Shown: piece by piece, positions 30,829 through 41,251 of the stretch
How positions within the stretch are numbered: position 1 is the first letter of the stretch
Layout: each line of letters starts with the position of its first letter
NCBI RefSeq assembly: GCF_000586435.1
Contig: NZ_BAWH01000025.1
Location: 1 to 41,646 of the forward strand
Reading direction: 5' to 3'
Length of the DNA stretch: 41,646 nt
Source: Psychrobacter sp. JCM 18901
Lineage (GTDB): Bacteria > Pseudomonadota > Gammaproteobacteria > Pseudomonadales > Moraxellaceae
Made by a program: the position numbers and the translations under genes
Notes under the pieces: generated by a model
Seen by the model: only the letters and a program-made list of their open reading frames with translations
What the model was told of the DNA's origin: nothing
Databases searched by the model: none

Positions 30829-32001
30829 CTACGATGCTGGCAGGGCACGCTTATCACGTAGACCTGAATAGCGTGTGACCGCTAGTGCCATTAAAGAAAT
30901 AACAGCACCGATCCAAGCTGTGTCTTGTAATGACATATTTTCAACCACGCTACCACCGATGATTGAGCCCAGTGCAATACCGATATTGAATGCAGCAATG
31001 TTCAATCCAGAGGCAACATCGACGGCATTTGGCGTATATTTTTCAGCTTGCTTAACCACGTAGATTTGTAGACCTGGTACATTACCAAAGGCGAAAGCAC
31101 CCCATACTAGAATAGTTAGCACTGCGGCAATCTTGGACTGCATAGTAAAGGTGAACAGTAAAAGAATGACACTTAGGGCACTAAATATAATGCTAAGCGC
31201 ACTAATAGGGCCACGTTTATCTGCAAGTTTTCCGCCCCAGATATTACCAATAGCAACGGACACGCCATATACGAGCATGATGAGCCCAATGGCTGATGGT
31301 GCAAATTTGGTTTGCTGCTCTAAGATAGGTGCTAGATAGGTAAATGCCGTAAACGTACCGCCATAACCAAGAATAGTCATGAGATAAACCAGCAGTAACT
31401 GTGGTTTTACAATGACTTGTAGTTGCTCTTTGAACGTTGCAGGGATAGATTTTTTTAGGTTTTTCGGTACTAATATTGCGCTACCAATTAAAGCGATTAA
31501 ACCTAGTACTGAGACGACCAAAAACGTAGCGCGCCAACCGAAATGTTGTCCAATCCATGTGCCAAGGGGTACGCCAGTGACGAGCGCCACAGTAAGTCCT
31601 GTAAACATAATGGCAATTGCGCTAGCTTCTTTTTCTTTACTAACAAGGCTAGTAGCAATCATGGAACCAATAGAGAAAAACACACCATGCGCCAGACCGG
31701 TCAGTATACGGGCGAGTATCAAGGTTTCATAACTGGGTGCTTGCCAAGCCAGCAAGTTGCCGATGACAAACAGACCCATTAGGCTCATCAGTACTATTTT
31801 GCGATTCCAGCGGCCAGTGAGTGCGGTAAGTATAGGGGCACCGATGGCGACACCGACGGCATATAGACTAACGAGCAACCCTGCGGAAGGCAAGCTCACG
31901 CCGAGATCGGCGGCAATAGTTGGCACCAATCCAACGATGACAAATTCGGTTGTCCCAATTGCAAATGCGCTTAGAGTAAGCGCCCATAAAGCGAGTGGCA
32001 T
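30829..32001 (-). CDS. MFS transporter of the DHA1 (AraJ-like) drug/sugar exporter group
   Basis: 390 aa with 12 predicted helices, intact. The N terminus ALTLSAFAIGTTEFVIVGL is diagnostic for the AraJ/NepI/YdhP-like subgroup, followed by the MFS loop 2-3 motif region ALTGRWNRKIVLM and LARILTGLAHGVFFSIGSM. The second half repeats the motif as GGKLADKRGP. Substrate unknown. AGGA lies eight bases before the start. A divergent LysR regulator with a palindrome in the shared promoter region probably controls it. Confidence 0.9.
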   Translation of the reverse strand: MPLALWALTLSAFAIGTTEFVIVGLVPTIAADLGVSLPSAGLLVSLYAVGVAIGAPILTALTGRWNRKIVLMSLMGLFVIGNLLAWQAPSYETLILARILTGLAHGVFFSIGSMIATSLVSKEKEASAIAIMFTGLTVALVTGVPLGTWIGQHFGWRATFLVVSVLGLIALIGSAILVPKNLKKSIPATFKEQLQVIVKPQLLLVYLMTILGYGGTFTAFTYLAPILEQQTKFAPSAIGLIMLVYGVSVAIGNIWGGKLADKRGPISALSIIFSALSVILLLFTFTMQSKIAAVLTILVWGAFAFGNVPGLQIYVVKQAEKYTPNAVDVASGLNIAAFNIGIALGSIIGGSVVENMSLQDTAWIGAVISLMALAVTRYSGLRDKRALPAS

Positions 32002-32070
32002 AACGACATCCTAATAATTAAATGATGCGCGTAGTTTGACCGATTTATAGTTTGCAAAAAACAGCACAAA

Positions 32071-32089
32071 TGACAAAATACCTTTGTCA
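32071..32089. promoter_or_regulatory. LysR-type binding palindrome in the divergent promoter region
   Basis: TGACAAA and TTTGTCA are perfect arms around ATACC, between the MFS gene and the LysR gene; size and position fit a LysR box. Confidence 0.6.
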
Positions 32090-32106
32090 ATTTTGTAAAG
32101 GTAATC

Positions 32107-33012
32107 ATGATGATGGGACATGCTAAAACAGAAGACATAGAGATATTTTTGACGGTAGTAGACACGGGTAGCTTTACTGGCGCTGCCAACTTATTGAATC
32201 AGCAAGTAGCTAAAGTATCTCGTGCAGTGTCCAGACTCGAAGATACACTGCAATGCACGCTGCTAAATAGAACGACACGGCGCTTGGAGCTGACGGAGGA
32301 AGGGCATGTCTTTATAAGATATGCGCGTGAGAGTTTAAATACGTTATATACCGGTGAAGAGGCGATTAAGCTGTTAAAGCAAGCGCCGAGTGGCCATCTA
32401 CGAATTGACGCCGCGAGCCCGTTTGTCTTTCATCAACTGACGCCTTTGGTTGGTGGTTTTGTGGCGCAATATCCACATATCACTCTCGACCTTACCTCGC
32501 ATGACAATATTATCGATTTGCTTGAGCACAAAACGGATCTGGCTATCAGAATTGGCGATTTAAAAGACTCAAATTTGCATGCACGTCTATTAGGTAAAAG
32601 TAAGCTGCGGCTAGTATCCAGTCCTGAATATTTACATCAGTATAATGAAGTGACTCATATTGAGGATTTGAATATTGATAATTTGAGCACCCATAAGTTA
32701 ATTGGCTTTAACGATGCGTCAAAACTAAATAGCTGGCCACTAAAAACACCAGTTAAACTGAATTTCCACATGACAGCCAGTAGCGGCGAGACCCTGCGTC
32801 AGCTATGTTTAAATCACCAAGGTATCGCTTTATTGTCACATTTTATGATTGGTGAAGATTTGAAATCTGGACGATTGGTTGAGGTATTGCCCGAGGCGAT
32901 AGTCAGACCAAATAACCGCGAAGCCATACAGGCGGTATATTACAAAAACAGTGCCGTATCTTCGCGTATTCTGGCATTTTTAGACTTTATTCAACCAAGA
33001 CTGACACTATAA
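32107..33012 (+). CDS. LysR-family transcriptional regulator
   Basis: 301 aa. N-terminal winged HTH IEIFLTVVDTGSFTGAANLL and QQVAKVSRAVSRLEDTL, then RTTRRLELTEEG; the C-terminal periplasmic-binding-like effector domain follows (LRIDAASPFVFHQLTPLV, DLAIRIGDLKDSNLHARLLG). AAGG precedes three candidate ATGs at 32107, 32110 and 32113. Divergent to the MFS exporter, which it probably regulates together with itself. Effector unknown. Confidence 0.93.
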   Translation: MMMGHAKTEDIEIFLTVVDTGSFTGAANLLNQQVAKVSRAVSRLEDTLQCTLLNRTTRRLELTEEGHVFIRYARESLNTLYTGEEAIKLLKQAPSGHLRIDAASPFVFHQLTPLVGGFVAQYPHITLDLTSHDNIIDLLEHKTDLAIRIGDLKDSNLHARLLGKSKLRLVSSPEYLHQYNEVTHIEDLNIDNLSTHKLIGFNDASKLNSWPLKTPVKLNFHMTASSGETLRQLCLNHQGIALLSHFMIGEDLKSGRLVEVLPEAIVRPNNREAIQAVYYKNSAVSSRILAFLDFIQPRLTL

Positions 33013-33051
33013 ATTTTATCCGTTTTTATTCATTTTATAAGAGGTAATATC

Positions 33052-33462
33052 ATGGGTTACGTTTTTATTTATCTCGCTGCTGTGGTTATCTTTTTGGGTG
33101 TCGATGCTGTATGGCTAACGACCATGAAAGGCGCCTTTTATGAGTCGCGTATCGGGCATCTATTGGCTGATGAGCCAAACATGATGGCGGCTGGCGTGTT
33201 TTATATGTTTTATATATTGGCGCTTTGTATTTTGGTTCTGTATCCGCAAATCAAAGCAGGTGCATCGGTTGGTCATATTTTCTTACTCGGCGGGCTGATT
33301 GGCTTGATGGCTTATGGAACATACGACTTTACCAATTTAGCACTGTATAAGGGCTTTACGCTAGATACAGCGTTGGTAGATTTTGTTTGGGGTGGTATTT
33401 TGACCGGTTCGGTTAGCGCCATAGTAGCTTGGCTTGCGTATCGTTTTCACTGGTTAAGCTAA
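33052..33462 (+). CDS. DUF2177 family membrane protein
   Basis: 136 aa with four predicted transmembrane helices. The start YVFIYLAAVVIFLGVDAVWL, the middle AAGVFYMFYILAL and the GTYDFTNLALYKGFTL segment are characteristic of DUF2177. Function unknown. AGAGG lies ahead of the start, and the gene follows the LysR gene by 39 bases, so the two may be co-transcribed. Confidence 0.88.
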   Translation: MGYVFIYLAAVVIFLGVDAVWLTTMKGAFYESRIGHLLADEPNMMAAGVFYMFYILALCILVLYPQIKAGASVGHIFLLGGLIGLMAYGTYDFTNLALYKGFTLDTALVDFVWGGILTGSVSAIVAWLAYRFHWLS

Positions 33463-33613
33463 TGCTTATATCTTGGCCTATATAACGCTGTTTAAATAGC
33501 CCTGATTTACACAATTTAGACTGTCCAATGACAGAGGTCTGTTTGTGCTATACGGCGACCTGCTGTATAAATGGTAGACATAATAAATAAGTGTTAACCC
33601 ATTAAGGAATATT

Positions 33614-34176
33614 ATGCCGCAATACAATACCAGCTCCACTGCCAAAAAAAAGCCCCATTAAACCACGAGCTATATATGTCAGTACTGATGACACCTGATA
33701 TGGCGAATTTCATTGGCAATGTGCATGGTGGGGATTTGCTCAAGATGCTTGATCAGGTCGCTTATGCTTGTGCCAGTCGCTATAGTGGTAACTATGTGGT
33801 GACACTGTCTGTCGATCAGGTGATGTTCCGTGAGCCGATATATGTGGGCGAGCTGGTTACTTTTGCCGCCAGTGTCAATTATGTTGGTAATACTTCAATG
33901 GAAGTAGGTATCCGCGTCGAAGCAGAAGATGTGCGCGGTCGTACCGTCCGTCATACCAACAGTTGTTACTTTACGATGGTGGCTATCGATGACAATGGCA
34001 AACCAACCTCCGCACCGCCACTCGATATCAAAAACAAGATGCAGCAATGTCGAGCTGATGCAGCTAAAGAGCGAAAGAAGCTGCGTATGGAAAGCTCGCA
34101 TCGTCCAAGTTGCGACTTCGAGGAGATTAACAAGCAGTTTGGCGAGAACGAAGAGTATAACGAAAGAGAAAAATAG
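33614..34176 (+). CDS. Acyl-CoA thioesterase, hotdog fold (one frameshift)
   Basis: Hydrolyses acyl-CoA to free acid and CoA. The hotdog-fold active-site region MTPDMANFIGNVHGGDLLKMLD is clear, with the catalytic Asn/His-Gly-Gly and Asp, then YVVTLSVDQVMFREPI and VRHTNSCYFTMVAID. The start at 33614 (MPQYNTSSTAKK) has AAGGA close by but is in another frame: the A8 run at 33644-33651 should be six, which gives AKKAPLNHELYMSVLM. Repaired length is 186 aa. The C-terminal tail is charged and probably helical. An insertion sequence begins 29 bases after the stop. Confidence 0.88.
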
Positions 34177-34205
34177 CCCTAGTTATTTAGAACTAGCTAA
34201 AATTA

Positions 34206-35118
34206 GACCTCTTGCAAAAGTAGTTGTAATACACAACGTATATCATTGAACTCTACTTACTTAATAGATATGCCAAACATAGATAAGCTACTCAAACAAA
34301 GTGACGCTGGTTTTAAACGCTACACTGGCATTCATAAAACCACCTTTTATGACATGCTTGAGGCCATGGAAGAGCATGAAGCATCTAAGACCAAATCAGG
34401 TAGACCAAGCGTGCTCAGTCTTAAGGAGCAGATATTACTGGCCCTTACTTATTGGCGTGAATACCGCACGCTTTATCATATCAGTATGGACTTTGGTATT
34501 CATGAGTCTTCTGCTAGCCGTATCATTCGTAAAGTAGAAGACATGCTGATTGACTCTGGCAGGTTTGAATTGCCTAAAAAGTTGCCTAGTCGCGTCGATG
34601 AGGACATCAATTGGTCAGTCGTCATTGTCGATGCCACCGAAACCCCAATTGAGCGTCCAAAAAAAACCAAAGAGACTACTACAGCGGCAAGAAAAAAACA
34701 ACACACCTTAAAAGCGCAGGTTATCGTTCATTGGCAAACCGGTTTGATACTTGATGTGCAAACCTGTAAAGGGTCAATCCACGATTTTAAGCTATATAAA
34801 GATACTTGTCCTGATTGGTTACCTGAGAACACTAACTATCTAGCAGACAGTGGTTATCAAGGGTTAGCAAAGCTACATAACCAAACTTTCACACCATTTA
34901 AGAAACCTCGTGGTGGTCAGTTATTGGAGATATGCAAACAGGCCAATCACTATCTGGCAAAGTTCCGTATTGTGGTTGAGCACAAAATAGGCTTAATCAA
35001 GTTGTTTAAAATCGTGGCTCATAAATATCGCAACCGTCGTCAGCGCTATGATCTTAGAATGAAGCTGTTTGCTGGTATCATTAATTCCGAGCTTAAACTA
35101 TGACTTTTGCAAGAGGTC
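34206..35118 (+). mobile_element. Complete IS5-like insertion sequence, 913 bp
   Basis: Terminal inverted repeats of 16 bp, GACCTCTTGCAAAAGT at the left and its exact complement at the right, enclose one transposase gene. TA flanks both ends (34204-34205 and 35119-35120), which fits a two-base target duplication as in the IS427 subgroup of IS5. No frameshift, so it may be active. Confidence 0.88.
34270..35103 (+). CDS. IS5-family transposase
   Basis: 277 aa. N-terminal HTH (RPSVLSLKEQILLALTYWRE, FGIHESSASRIIRKVE) of the HTH_Tnp_4 type, then a DDE_Tnp_4 domain with the acidic residues in VIVDATETPIERP, YLADSGYQG and RIVVEHKIGLIKLFKI. The ATG at 34270 is chosen; a TTG at 34246 in frame is possible. 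It tolerates A8 and A7 runs in frame at about 34659 and 34692, in contrast to the broken genes around it. Confidence 0.92.
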   Translation: MPNIDKLLKQSDAGFKRYTGIHKTTFYDMLEAMEEHEASKTKSGRPSVLSLKEQILLALTYWREYRTLYHISMDFGIHESSASRIIRKVEDMLIDSGRFELPKKLPSRVDEDINWSVVIVDATETPIERPKKTKETTTAARKKQHTLKAQVIVHWQTGLILDVQTCKGSIHDFKLYKDTCPDWLPENTNYLADSGYQGLAKLHNQTFTPFKKPRGGQLLEICKQANHYLAKFRIVVEHKIGLIKLFKIVAHKYRNRRQRYDLRMKLFAGIINSELKL

Positions 35119-35281
35119 TATTGTATAAAGTTGTCCAGTTTTATTGAATTAATAATTCATACAACGACTCACTAAAAAGACACTGTTATTGTAGAGCGCT
35201 TATTTTAAGCTGATGTATGTTTCAAGCCATTTATCTACGGCAAAAATTCTACTATCAATACGTTATTTCAGTGAGTCTAGC

Positions 35282-36369
35282 ATGAGTCTAAAGCCATCTA
35301 TTGCTAATCCCCAGCGTCATTTACCAGCCTCTCCTAAGGCGCAAACACCTCGCGCGCGTGGGGCGGGCAATCCTAAAATTCCAAATGACCCTGAATTAAA
35401 ACATACCCTTAATCAAAGCCCTGAAACCAATGATGAGCATTCAGGCTCACTGATCACTGTGTTAATTGCAGTCGGGGCCAATCTAGTTATTGCAATCGCA
35501 AAAACCGTTGCCGCCTTTATGACAGGCTCAGCTCCATGATTGCAGAGGCAGCTCACTCATGGCAGATGCTGGTAATGGTACTTTGCTCATCGTCGCAGAA
35601 AAAAAATCTATCAAACCTGCTGATAAAAGCCATCCGTTAGGCTACGGCAAAGAGTCTTACGTTTGGTCGATGATTGCGGCTTTCGGTGTATTTACGGCAG
35701 GTTCGATTGTCTCTATCTATACCGGTATTAAGGAATGGAACGCTACTGAGTCTGAGGCTAACTATACGATTGGCTTTATCGTATTGGCAGTAGCGTTTGT
35801 GCTCGAAGGGATCTCATTGATTCAGGCATACAGACAAAGTAAAAAGCATGGTGAAGCGCTCGATATCAGTGCACTTGGCTATGTCGTAGATACGTCCAAC
35901 CCAACGTTGCGCGGCGTATTCTTTGAAGATTTAGCAGCAGTCATCGGTTTGGTGATTGCCGCTGCTGCTATGGGGATGCACGCTTATACGGGCGAACCAT
36001 ATTGGGATGCGTTAGGGTCTATCATCGTCGGTCTACTACTGGGTGTCGTCGCCATATTTTTGATCAGTCGTAACCGAGATTTCTTAGTCGGGCATAGAGT
36101 CACTGACCGGATGCACGAATACGTTTTGAGCGAGCTGCTGAATCATCCAGATATCGATAGTGTGTCTTACCTGCACTTAGAGTGGGTCGGCCCAAAAAAA
36201 GATATTTATGGTGGCGGCAGTAGATATCGCAGGCAATCAAAAAGAAGAGCATATCGCTCAGAAGTTTGAAGAGATTGAAAATTTATTTAGAGGTAACCCA
36301 GTCTTTCAAGAGGCTATCTTGACGCTGTCCGAACCTAACGCTGAGCTGCTAAGTTTAGAGAATATTTAA
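35282..36369 (+). CDS. Cation diffusion facilitator (CDF) metal exporter (three frameshifts)
   Basis: Inner-membrane divalent metal/proton antiporter. After a long polar head (about 55 residues with PRARGAGNPKIP) come the CDF helices; the first metal-site region reads MIAEAAHSWADAGNGTLLIV with the conserved H/D positions, followed by HPLGYGKESYVWSM, and the second site by FFEDLAAVIGLV. Of CDF groups it looks closest to the SLC30A9-like branch. Breaks: one base missing near 35533 (restores GSASMIAEA), one near 35562 (restores SWADAGN), and A7 at 36194-36200 that should be six (restores GPKKIFMVAAVDI and the C-terminal domain to LSLENI). Repaired length is 362 aa. Confidence 0.9.
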
Positions 36370-36457
36370 TCTGAGGGTTTGATGGATTGAATATGTAATA
36401 CGTATGTCATATCGAATGCTTTTAAGTACGTTTGCTAAATTCAAAAACCTAGACACG

Positions 36458-36486
36458 AAAAAGCCGTCAACTATGACGCTTTTTTA
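36458..36486. terminator. Bidirectional terminator between the CDF gene and dps
   Basis: AAAAAGCCGTCA pairs with TGACGCTTTTT with one bulged C around a short loop. Confidence 0.7.
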
Positions 36487-36524
36487 TAACTCTAGTGCTT
36501 AGTGACTAGTCAAATTGAATGCTA

Positions 36525-37007
36525 TTATTTCTTTGGTGCGTTTGCACCGATGAACCATGCGTCTTTATCAACGATACGGCTAGCTTCTGTAAATAAGTCA
36601 GCGGTGTCTTCATCACCTGCATCGCCAGCTGTGGCAATTGCTTCGCGCAATGTCTCTGCGACTTTCTTATAGCGGCTAGTTAACTCACGTACATGCTGAT
36701 CTACCTCAGTGATGTCGGTTGGATAATCATCTAGGATAGACTCTTTGACTACGCGACTTGCCAAACCGTTTGGTTGACCACCTAGGATTACAATACGCTC
36801 CGCGATGGTATCTGATACTTCAAGGATACGCTCTGATGTTTCATCTAATAACTGATGCACACCGATGAAGCCAGTACCTTGTAGATTCCAATGGCACTGT
36901 TTACCATCTAAGGTTAAATCGATAACGTTTGCTAGGTTAGCGTTTAGCAAATCAATCATTTTTTTCGCAGTTTCGTCTGAAATACCACTTGCGTAACGTT
37001 CTCTCAT
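36525..37007 (-). CDS. dps: Dps, DNA-protecting ferritin-like protein
   Basis: 160 aa dodecameric mini-ferritin that oxidises and stores iron and protects DNA. Ferroxidase residues lie in KQCHWNLQGTGFIGVHQLLDE (His, His, Asp and Glu), followed by IAERIVILGGQP; the C-terminal helix has DEDTADLFTEASRIVDKDAWFI. Intact. A GGAG site is seven bases before the start. Alone in its transcript; the 470 bases 37008-37477 between it and uvrB hold no feature I can support. Confidence 0.94.
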   Translation of the reverse strand: MRERYASGISDETAKKMIDLLNANLANVIDLTLDGKQCHWNLQGTGFIGVHQLLDETSERILEVSDTIAERIVILGGQPNGLASRVVKESILDDYPTDITEVDQHVRELTSRYKKVAETLREAIATAGDAGDEDTADLFTEASRIVDKDAWFIGANAPKK

Positions 37008-37477
37008 ATTTTACTCCGTCATTTATTTAAAATTATTATATTGAATGAAAGTTCAATGTATTTTTATTGGTCTTCTATTCGATGACAAGCAAGTTACAGC
37101 TAATGATACGAATTGCTATAAAGCTATTTGTTCACTAGTACTGAAAAGTCATCAACTTGTTAATTCAAGAACGATAATAGCAGCTTAATTCAGTGTTGGA
37201 ACCCTTGAGTGTTAGGCTTTGTTAGGTGGTCGTGTAACGAGTTTGTTAACCGTGAAAAGCTTTGTAAATTTATCGAATACTGTGTGCGTTTTTTTATAAC
37301 GATGTAAGTTTTATCCGCTACTATTAAGCCTTAACTTTTAATAAATCTTACCTTTATATACTCATATTTTGGGCAACGAGAGAGCGTTTCGACTATAGGA
37401 TAAGACTCCTTATTCTCCTTTAAAAACCGCTGCTCAGACCCCATATTGTTATAAACCTTAAGAAGAAGAAAACCATT

Positions 37478-39587
37478 ATGCGAATGCCTGAACCGCGCTC
37501 ATCGCGTCAGTTAAATCAATTGGCCACTCAGCTCCAAGGCGAAGCTGAAATTAGTGGTGTTAATGCGTCAGGGACGCAAATATCAAGTCGTGCCTTTGAG
37601 ATGGTGACTGACTTTGAGCCAGCAGGCGACCAGCCGCAAGCCATCAAAAAGCTAGTTAACGGTATCAATTCGGACATGGACGAGCAGTTGCTACTAGGTG
37701 TGACTGGTTCTGGTAAGACCTATACCATGGCAAAGGTCATCGCTGAAACTCAGCGCCCAACCATTATTATGGCGCACAACAAAACGCTAGCGGCTCAGCT
37801 ATATGGTGAGTTCAAATCGTTTTTCCCTAATAATGCGGTCGAATATTTTGTCAGTTACTATGACTATTATCAGCCAGAAGCGTATGTTGCTGCTAGTGAT
37901 ACCTTTATCGAAAAAGACAGCGCTATTAACGATCATATTGATCAGATGCGCCTTTCCGCACGCGTGCCTTGTTAGAGCGTCGCGATGCGATTATCGTCGC
38001 TTCGGTATCTTGTATCTATGGTTTGGGTGATCCAGAAAGTTATCTAAAAATGCTATTGCATGTCGTTGTGGGCGATAACATCGACCGTACGGCGACCATC
38101 AAGCGTTTGGTTGAGATGCAATACACGCGTAACGAGCTAGATTTTGGCCGTGGTACGTATCGCTTGCGTGGAGAGCTGTTAGATATCTATCCTGCTGAGT
38201 CTGAGCAGCTAGCCGTACGTGTGCATTTATTCGATAACGAGGTTGAGAAGATTACGTGGTTTGATCCTTTAACGGGTAAGACAGTACGCAGCGTGCCACG
38301 TATTACCATTTATCCAAAGTCGCACTATGTGACGCCGCGCAATAAGTTAGAAGCAGCTAGCCATACGATTCGTGCTGAGCTAGAGCCGCGTTTAGAATAC
38401 TTCCGTGACAACAACAAACTGATTGAAGCACAGCGTCTCAAAGAGCGTACTCAGTATGACTTGGAGATGATCCAGCAGCTTGGTTACTGTAACGGTATCG
38501 AAAACTACTCACAGCATCTCTCTGGCCGTCCATCAGGAGAAGCGCCGCCGACGTTGTTTGATTATATTCCAGAAGATGCCTTGTTGTTCCTTGATGAGTC
38601 GCATGTGACGGTTTCGCAGATTGGTGCGATGTATAAAGGCGATAGATCGCGTAAAGAAAACTTGGTCAATTATGGTTTTAGATTACCAAGTGCGATGAAT
38701 AACCGCCCGATGAAGTTTGAAGAGTGGAGCGTATCAAGCCCAAAACCATTTATGTTAGTGCCACGCCAGCGCTATATGAGCTTGAACACAGCGAGCAAGT
38801 CGTAGAGCAGGTTGTTCGTCCGACGGGTCTGATTGACCCTGAGATTGAGATACGTCCTGTCTTGACGCAAGTCGATGATGTGCTATCAGAGATTACCAAA
38901 CGCCGTGAAAAGGACGAGCGTGTACTGATTACCACATTGACCAAGCGTATGTCGGAAGATCTGACCAGTTATCTTAAAGAGTATGATGTAAAAGTCGCTT
39001 ATCTACATTCGGACATCGATACTGTTGAGCGTATGCAGATTATTCATGAGCTCCGTACTGGCGTGCATGATGTGCTGGTCGGTATCAACTTATTACGTGA
39101 AGGCTTGGATATGCCTGAGGTATCACTGGTAGCGATATTTGATGCGGATAAAGAAGGCTTTTTGCGTTCAGAGCGTTCGCTTATTCAGACCATTGGTCGT
39201 GCCGCGCGTCACTTAAACGGTAAAGCTATTCTCTATGCTGATCGCATTACGCCAAGTATGCAAAAGGCGATAGATGAGACGGATCGTCGCCGTGATAAGC
39301 AGATTGCTTTTAACCTTGAGCATAACATCACGCCAAAAGGTGCTCGCCGTAGTATCACAGACAAGATTGATACTGGTGAAAGTTTGGATGCCAATGACAA
39401 TCAAGCTATCCCAGTTAAGAGTAACTTGCCAGATGTGGATATCAATATCTTGCGTAGTCCTGATCTGCTTGCCAAAGAAATCAAACGATTAGAGAAGCAA
39501 ATGCAGCAAATGTCGCGTGATTTGAAGTTTGAAGAAGCAGCAAAAACGCGTGATAAAGTGCTTGAGTTAAAAGCACATTTAATCTGA
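37478..39587 (+). CDS. uvrB: Excinuclease ABC subunit B (two frameshifts)
   Basis: Helicase-like damage-verification subunit of nucleotide excision repair. Walker [13 protein letters not shown] (about residue 73), beta-hairpin region [24 protein letters not shown] as Walker B, then [35 protein letters not shown] and [15 protein letters not shown], and the C-terminal UVR motif ([19 protein letters not shown]) that contacts UvrC. Breaks: one base missing near 37960 (restores [18 protein letters not shown]) and one near 38727 (restores [14 protein letters not shown]). Repaired length is 703 aa, slightly longer than E. coli because of about 30 extra N-terminal residues. Confidence 0.96.
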
Positions 39588-39636
39588 TAACTTGGGTCGA
39601 ATATTGAAGCTAAAAAGAGGCTAAACAATAGCGAAG

Positions 39637-39666
39637 GTGAGGTGCTTGTTGAGTACCTCACTTTTT
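39637..39666 (+). terminator. Terminator of uvrB
   Basis: GTGAGGT pairs with ACCTCAC around an 11-base loop, followed by five T. Confidence 0.8.
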
Positions 39667-39782
39667 ATGGTTTATTCAATATCGGAATGTGCAGAATACT
39701 TGTAATACTGCGCATTGCCACTTACCATATCCGCATAAATCTCACCACCCATATAATATTTCAAAAATTTAAGTCAAATGCT

Positions 39783-39826
39783 AACAAGCCGAGCATTTGT
39801 AATGCTCTATTTGGGCTAGGCTTGTT
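39783..39826 (+). promoter_or_regulatory. Nested stem structure upstream of the hisC-like gene
   Basis: Outer stem AACAAGCC/GGCTTGTT (8 bp) encloses a perfect hairpin GAGCATT-TGT-AATGCTC and an 11-base bulge. It lies 72 bases before the start and lacks a T tract, so it is more like a leader element or operator than a terminator. The remainder of 39667-39897 is unremarkable. Confidence 0.45.
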
Positions 39827-39897
39827 GTTCTCATAGACCACATTGTCAACATATAATAAATTTTTGGAATGGACATAATCTAGGCGTATTATTTACT

Positions 39898-40951
39898 GTG
39901 CTTACCAACAACTTAATAGAATTAAACTCTAACGAAAACTCACTCGGCATGTCAGATGCGGCCAAACAAGCCGTTGTCGACTCTTTAGACATCGGCTTTC
40001 GTTATCCCGATGACCAACGTGCGGCGCTGATTACCAAAGTCGCTGAGATAAACGGTGTGACAGAGAGCCAAATCTCACTGGGTAGTGGCTCTAGTGAAAA
40101 TATTCGTACTGTCGTCCAAATGCTACAAAATCAAGCATTAGTAGCAGGCAAAAAAATTCCAAGTTATCGTGCCGCATCCAACCTTTGCCTATGCTGAGTT
40201 ATACGCGACATCCGTCGATGTGCCTGTGGTAAAAGTACCGCTGACCACTGAAAATTATGCCTTTGACTTGCAAAGCATGCAAAAAGTCGCTGATGACTTT
40301 GACGGTATTAGCTTGTTTTATCTGTGCAATCCAAATAATCCAACGTCGACTATTACTGACACAGAAAAGCTCAAAGAATGGGTAGGGCATGCACCAAGTA
40401 ACCATTACTTTTTATTAGATGAAGCTTATTCAGAGTATGTGACTGATCCAAGTTTTGAGAGTGGTGTCGCATGGATACGAGAGGAGTACTCAGAAAACAT
40501 CGTTGTAGTGCGTACTTTCTCAAAACTATGTGCACTCGCGGGCATGCGTGTTGGCTATGCAGTAGCTAGCCCGCAAATGATAGCTAGATTAGAAGCATTT
40601 ATCTCGATTGATAATACTAATTTGTCAGGTGCTGTAGCTGCGTTAGCGACTCTTGATGATGAAGCATTTCTAGCATTGAGCTTACGTACAGCCAATCAAT
40701 CGCGTCAGCTGGTCGAGCAAACATTAGATGAGCTTGGCTTACGCTATTTGCCATCGCAGGCAAGCTTTATATTCCATGAAATAAAAGGCGATGTGCAAAC
40801 CTATATCGATAGAATGCGCGAACATGGCATTGCTGTCGGGCGTGAGTTTGCGCCAATCAGTGGCTTTAATCGCTTAACACTTGGCAGACCTGATGAGATG
40901 GCAGTATTTGTAGAGGTACTCAAATCATTTCGTGAGAAGGGCTGGGTCTAA
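39898..40951 (+). CDS. hisC: HisC-like class I/II aminotransferase (one frameshift)
   Basis: PLP aminotransferase of the histidinol-phosphate group. LNSNENSLGMSD at the N terminus, GSGSSENIRTVVQML, CNPNNPTSTITD, LLDEAYSEYV, the PLP lysine in VVRTFSKLCALAGMRVGYA and the arginine in RLTLGRPDEM. The A7 run at 40150-40156 should be six, giving AGKKFQVIVPHPTFAYAELY; repaired length is 350 aa. The start is a GTG with no strong ribosome site, so the N terminus is uncertain. No other his gene is nearby, so it could instead serve another amino acid; the symbol is tentative. Confidence 0.8.
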
Positions 40952-40976
40952 CTCAGTTAGTCAATGGAGTTCGATA

Positions 40977-41015
40977 ATAAAAAAGGGAAGTTGCTTATTG
41001 GTCGCTTCTTTTTTT
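40977..41015 (+). terminator. Probable terminator of the hisC-like gene
   Basis: An A-rich arm with GGAAGTTGC pairs imperfectly with GTCGCTTC, which is followed by a run of seven T. Confidence 0.45.
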
Positions 41016-41251
41016 GTTGAGTCTATTTTTCTGGTTCTGTTTCGTTGGGTCTATATCCCATTCAAAGTCAATCGCACATTTTTACCAACATCAAACGCAG
41101 TTTTACATATCGCACCTTAAATAATCTAGCACTATCTTATACGATAACTGAGTAAAGCATGACCCGTTAATCACGCAGATGAATACTGGGTAACAGTCAC
41201 AGTGCTCGGCATGCTCACGTATCTTATAATTATAAAGTTAGGGATGTACCT

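Noticed and set aside
37008..37477. SOS/LexA box in front of uvrB
   Set aside because: No CTGT-N8-ACAG sequence is visible, and Moraxellaceae generally lack a classical LexA.
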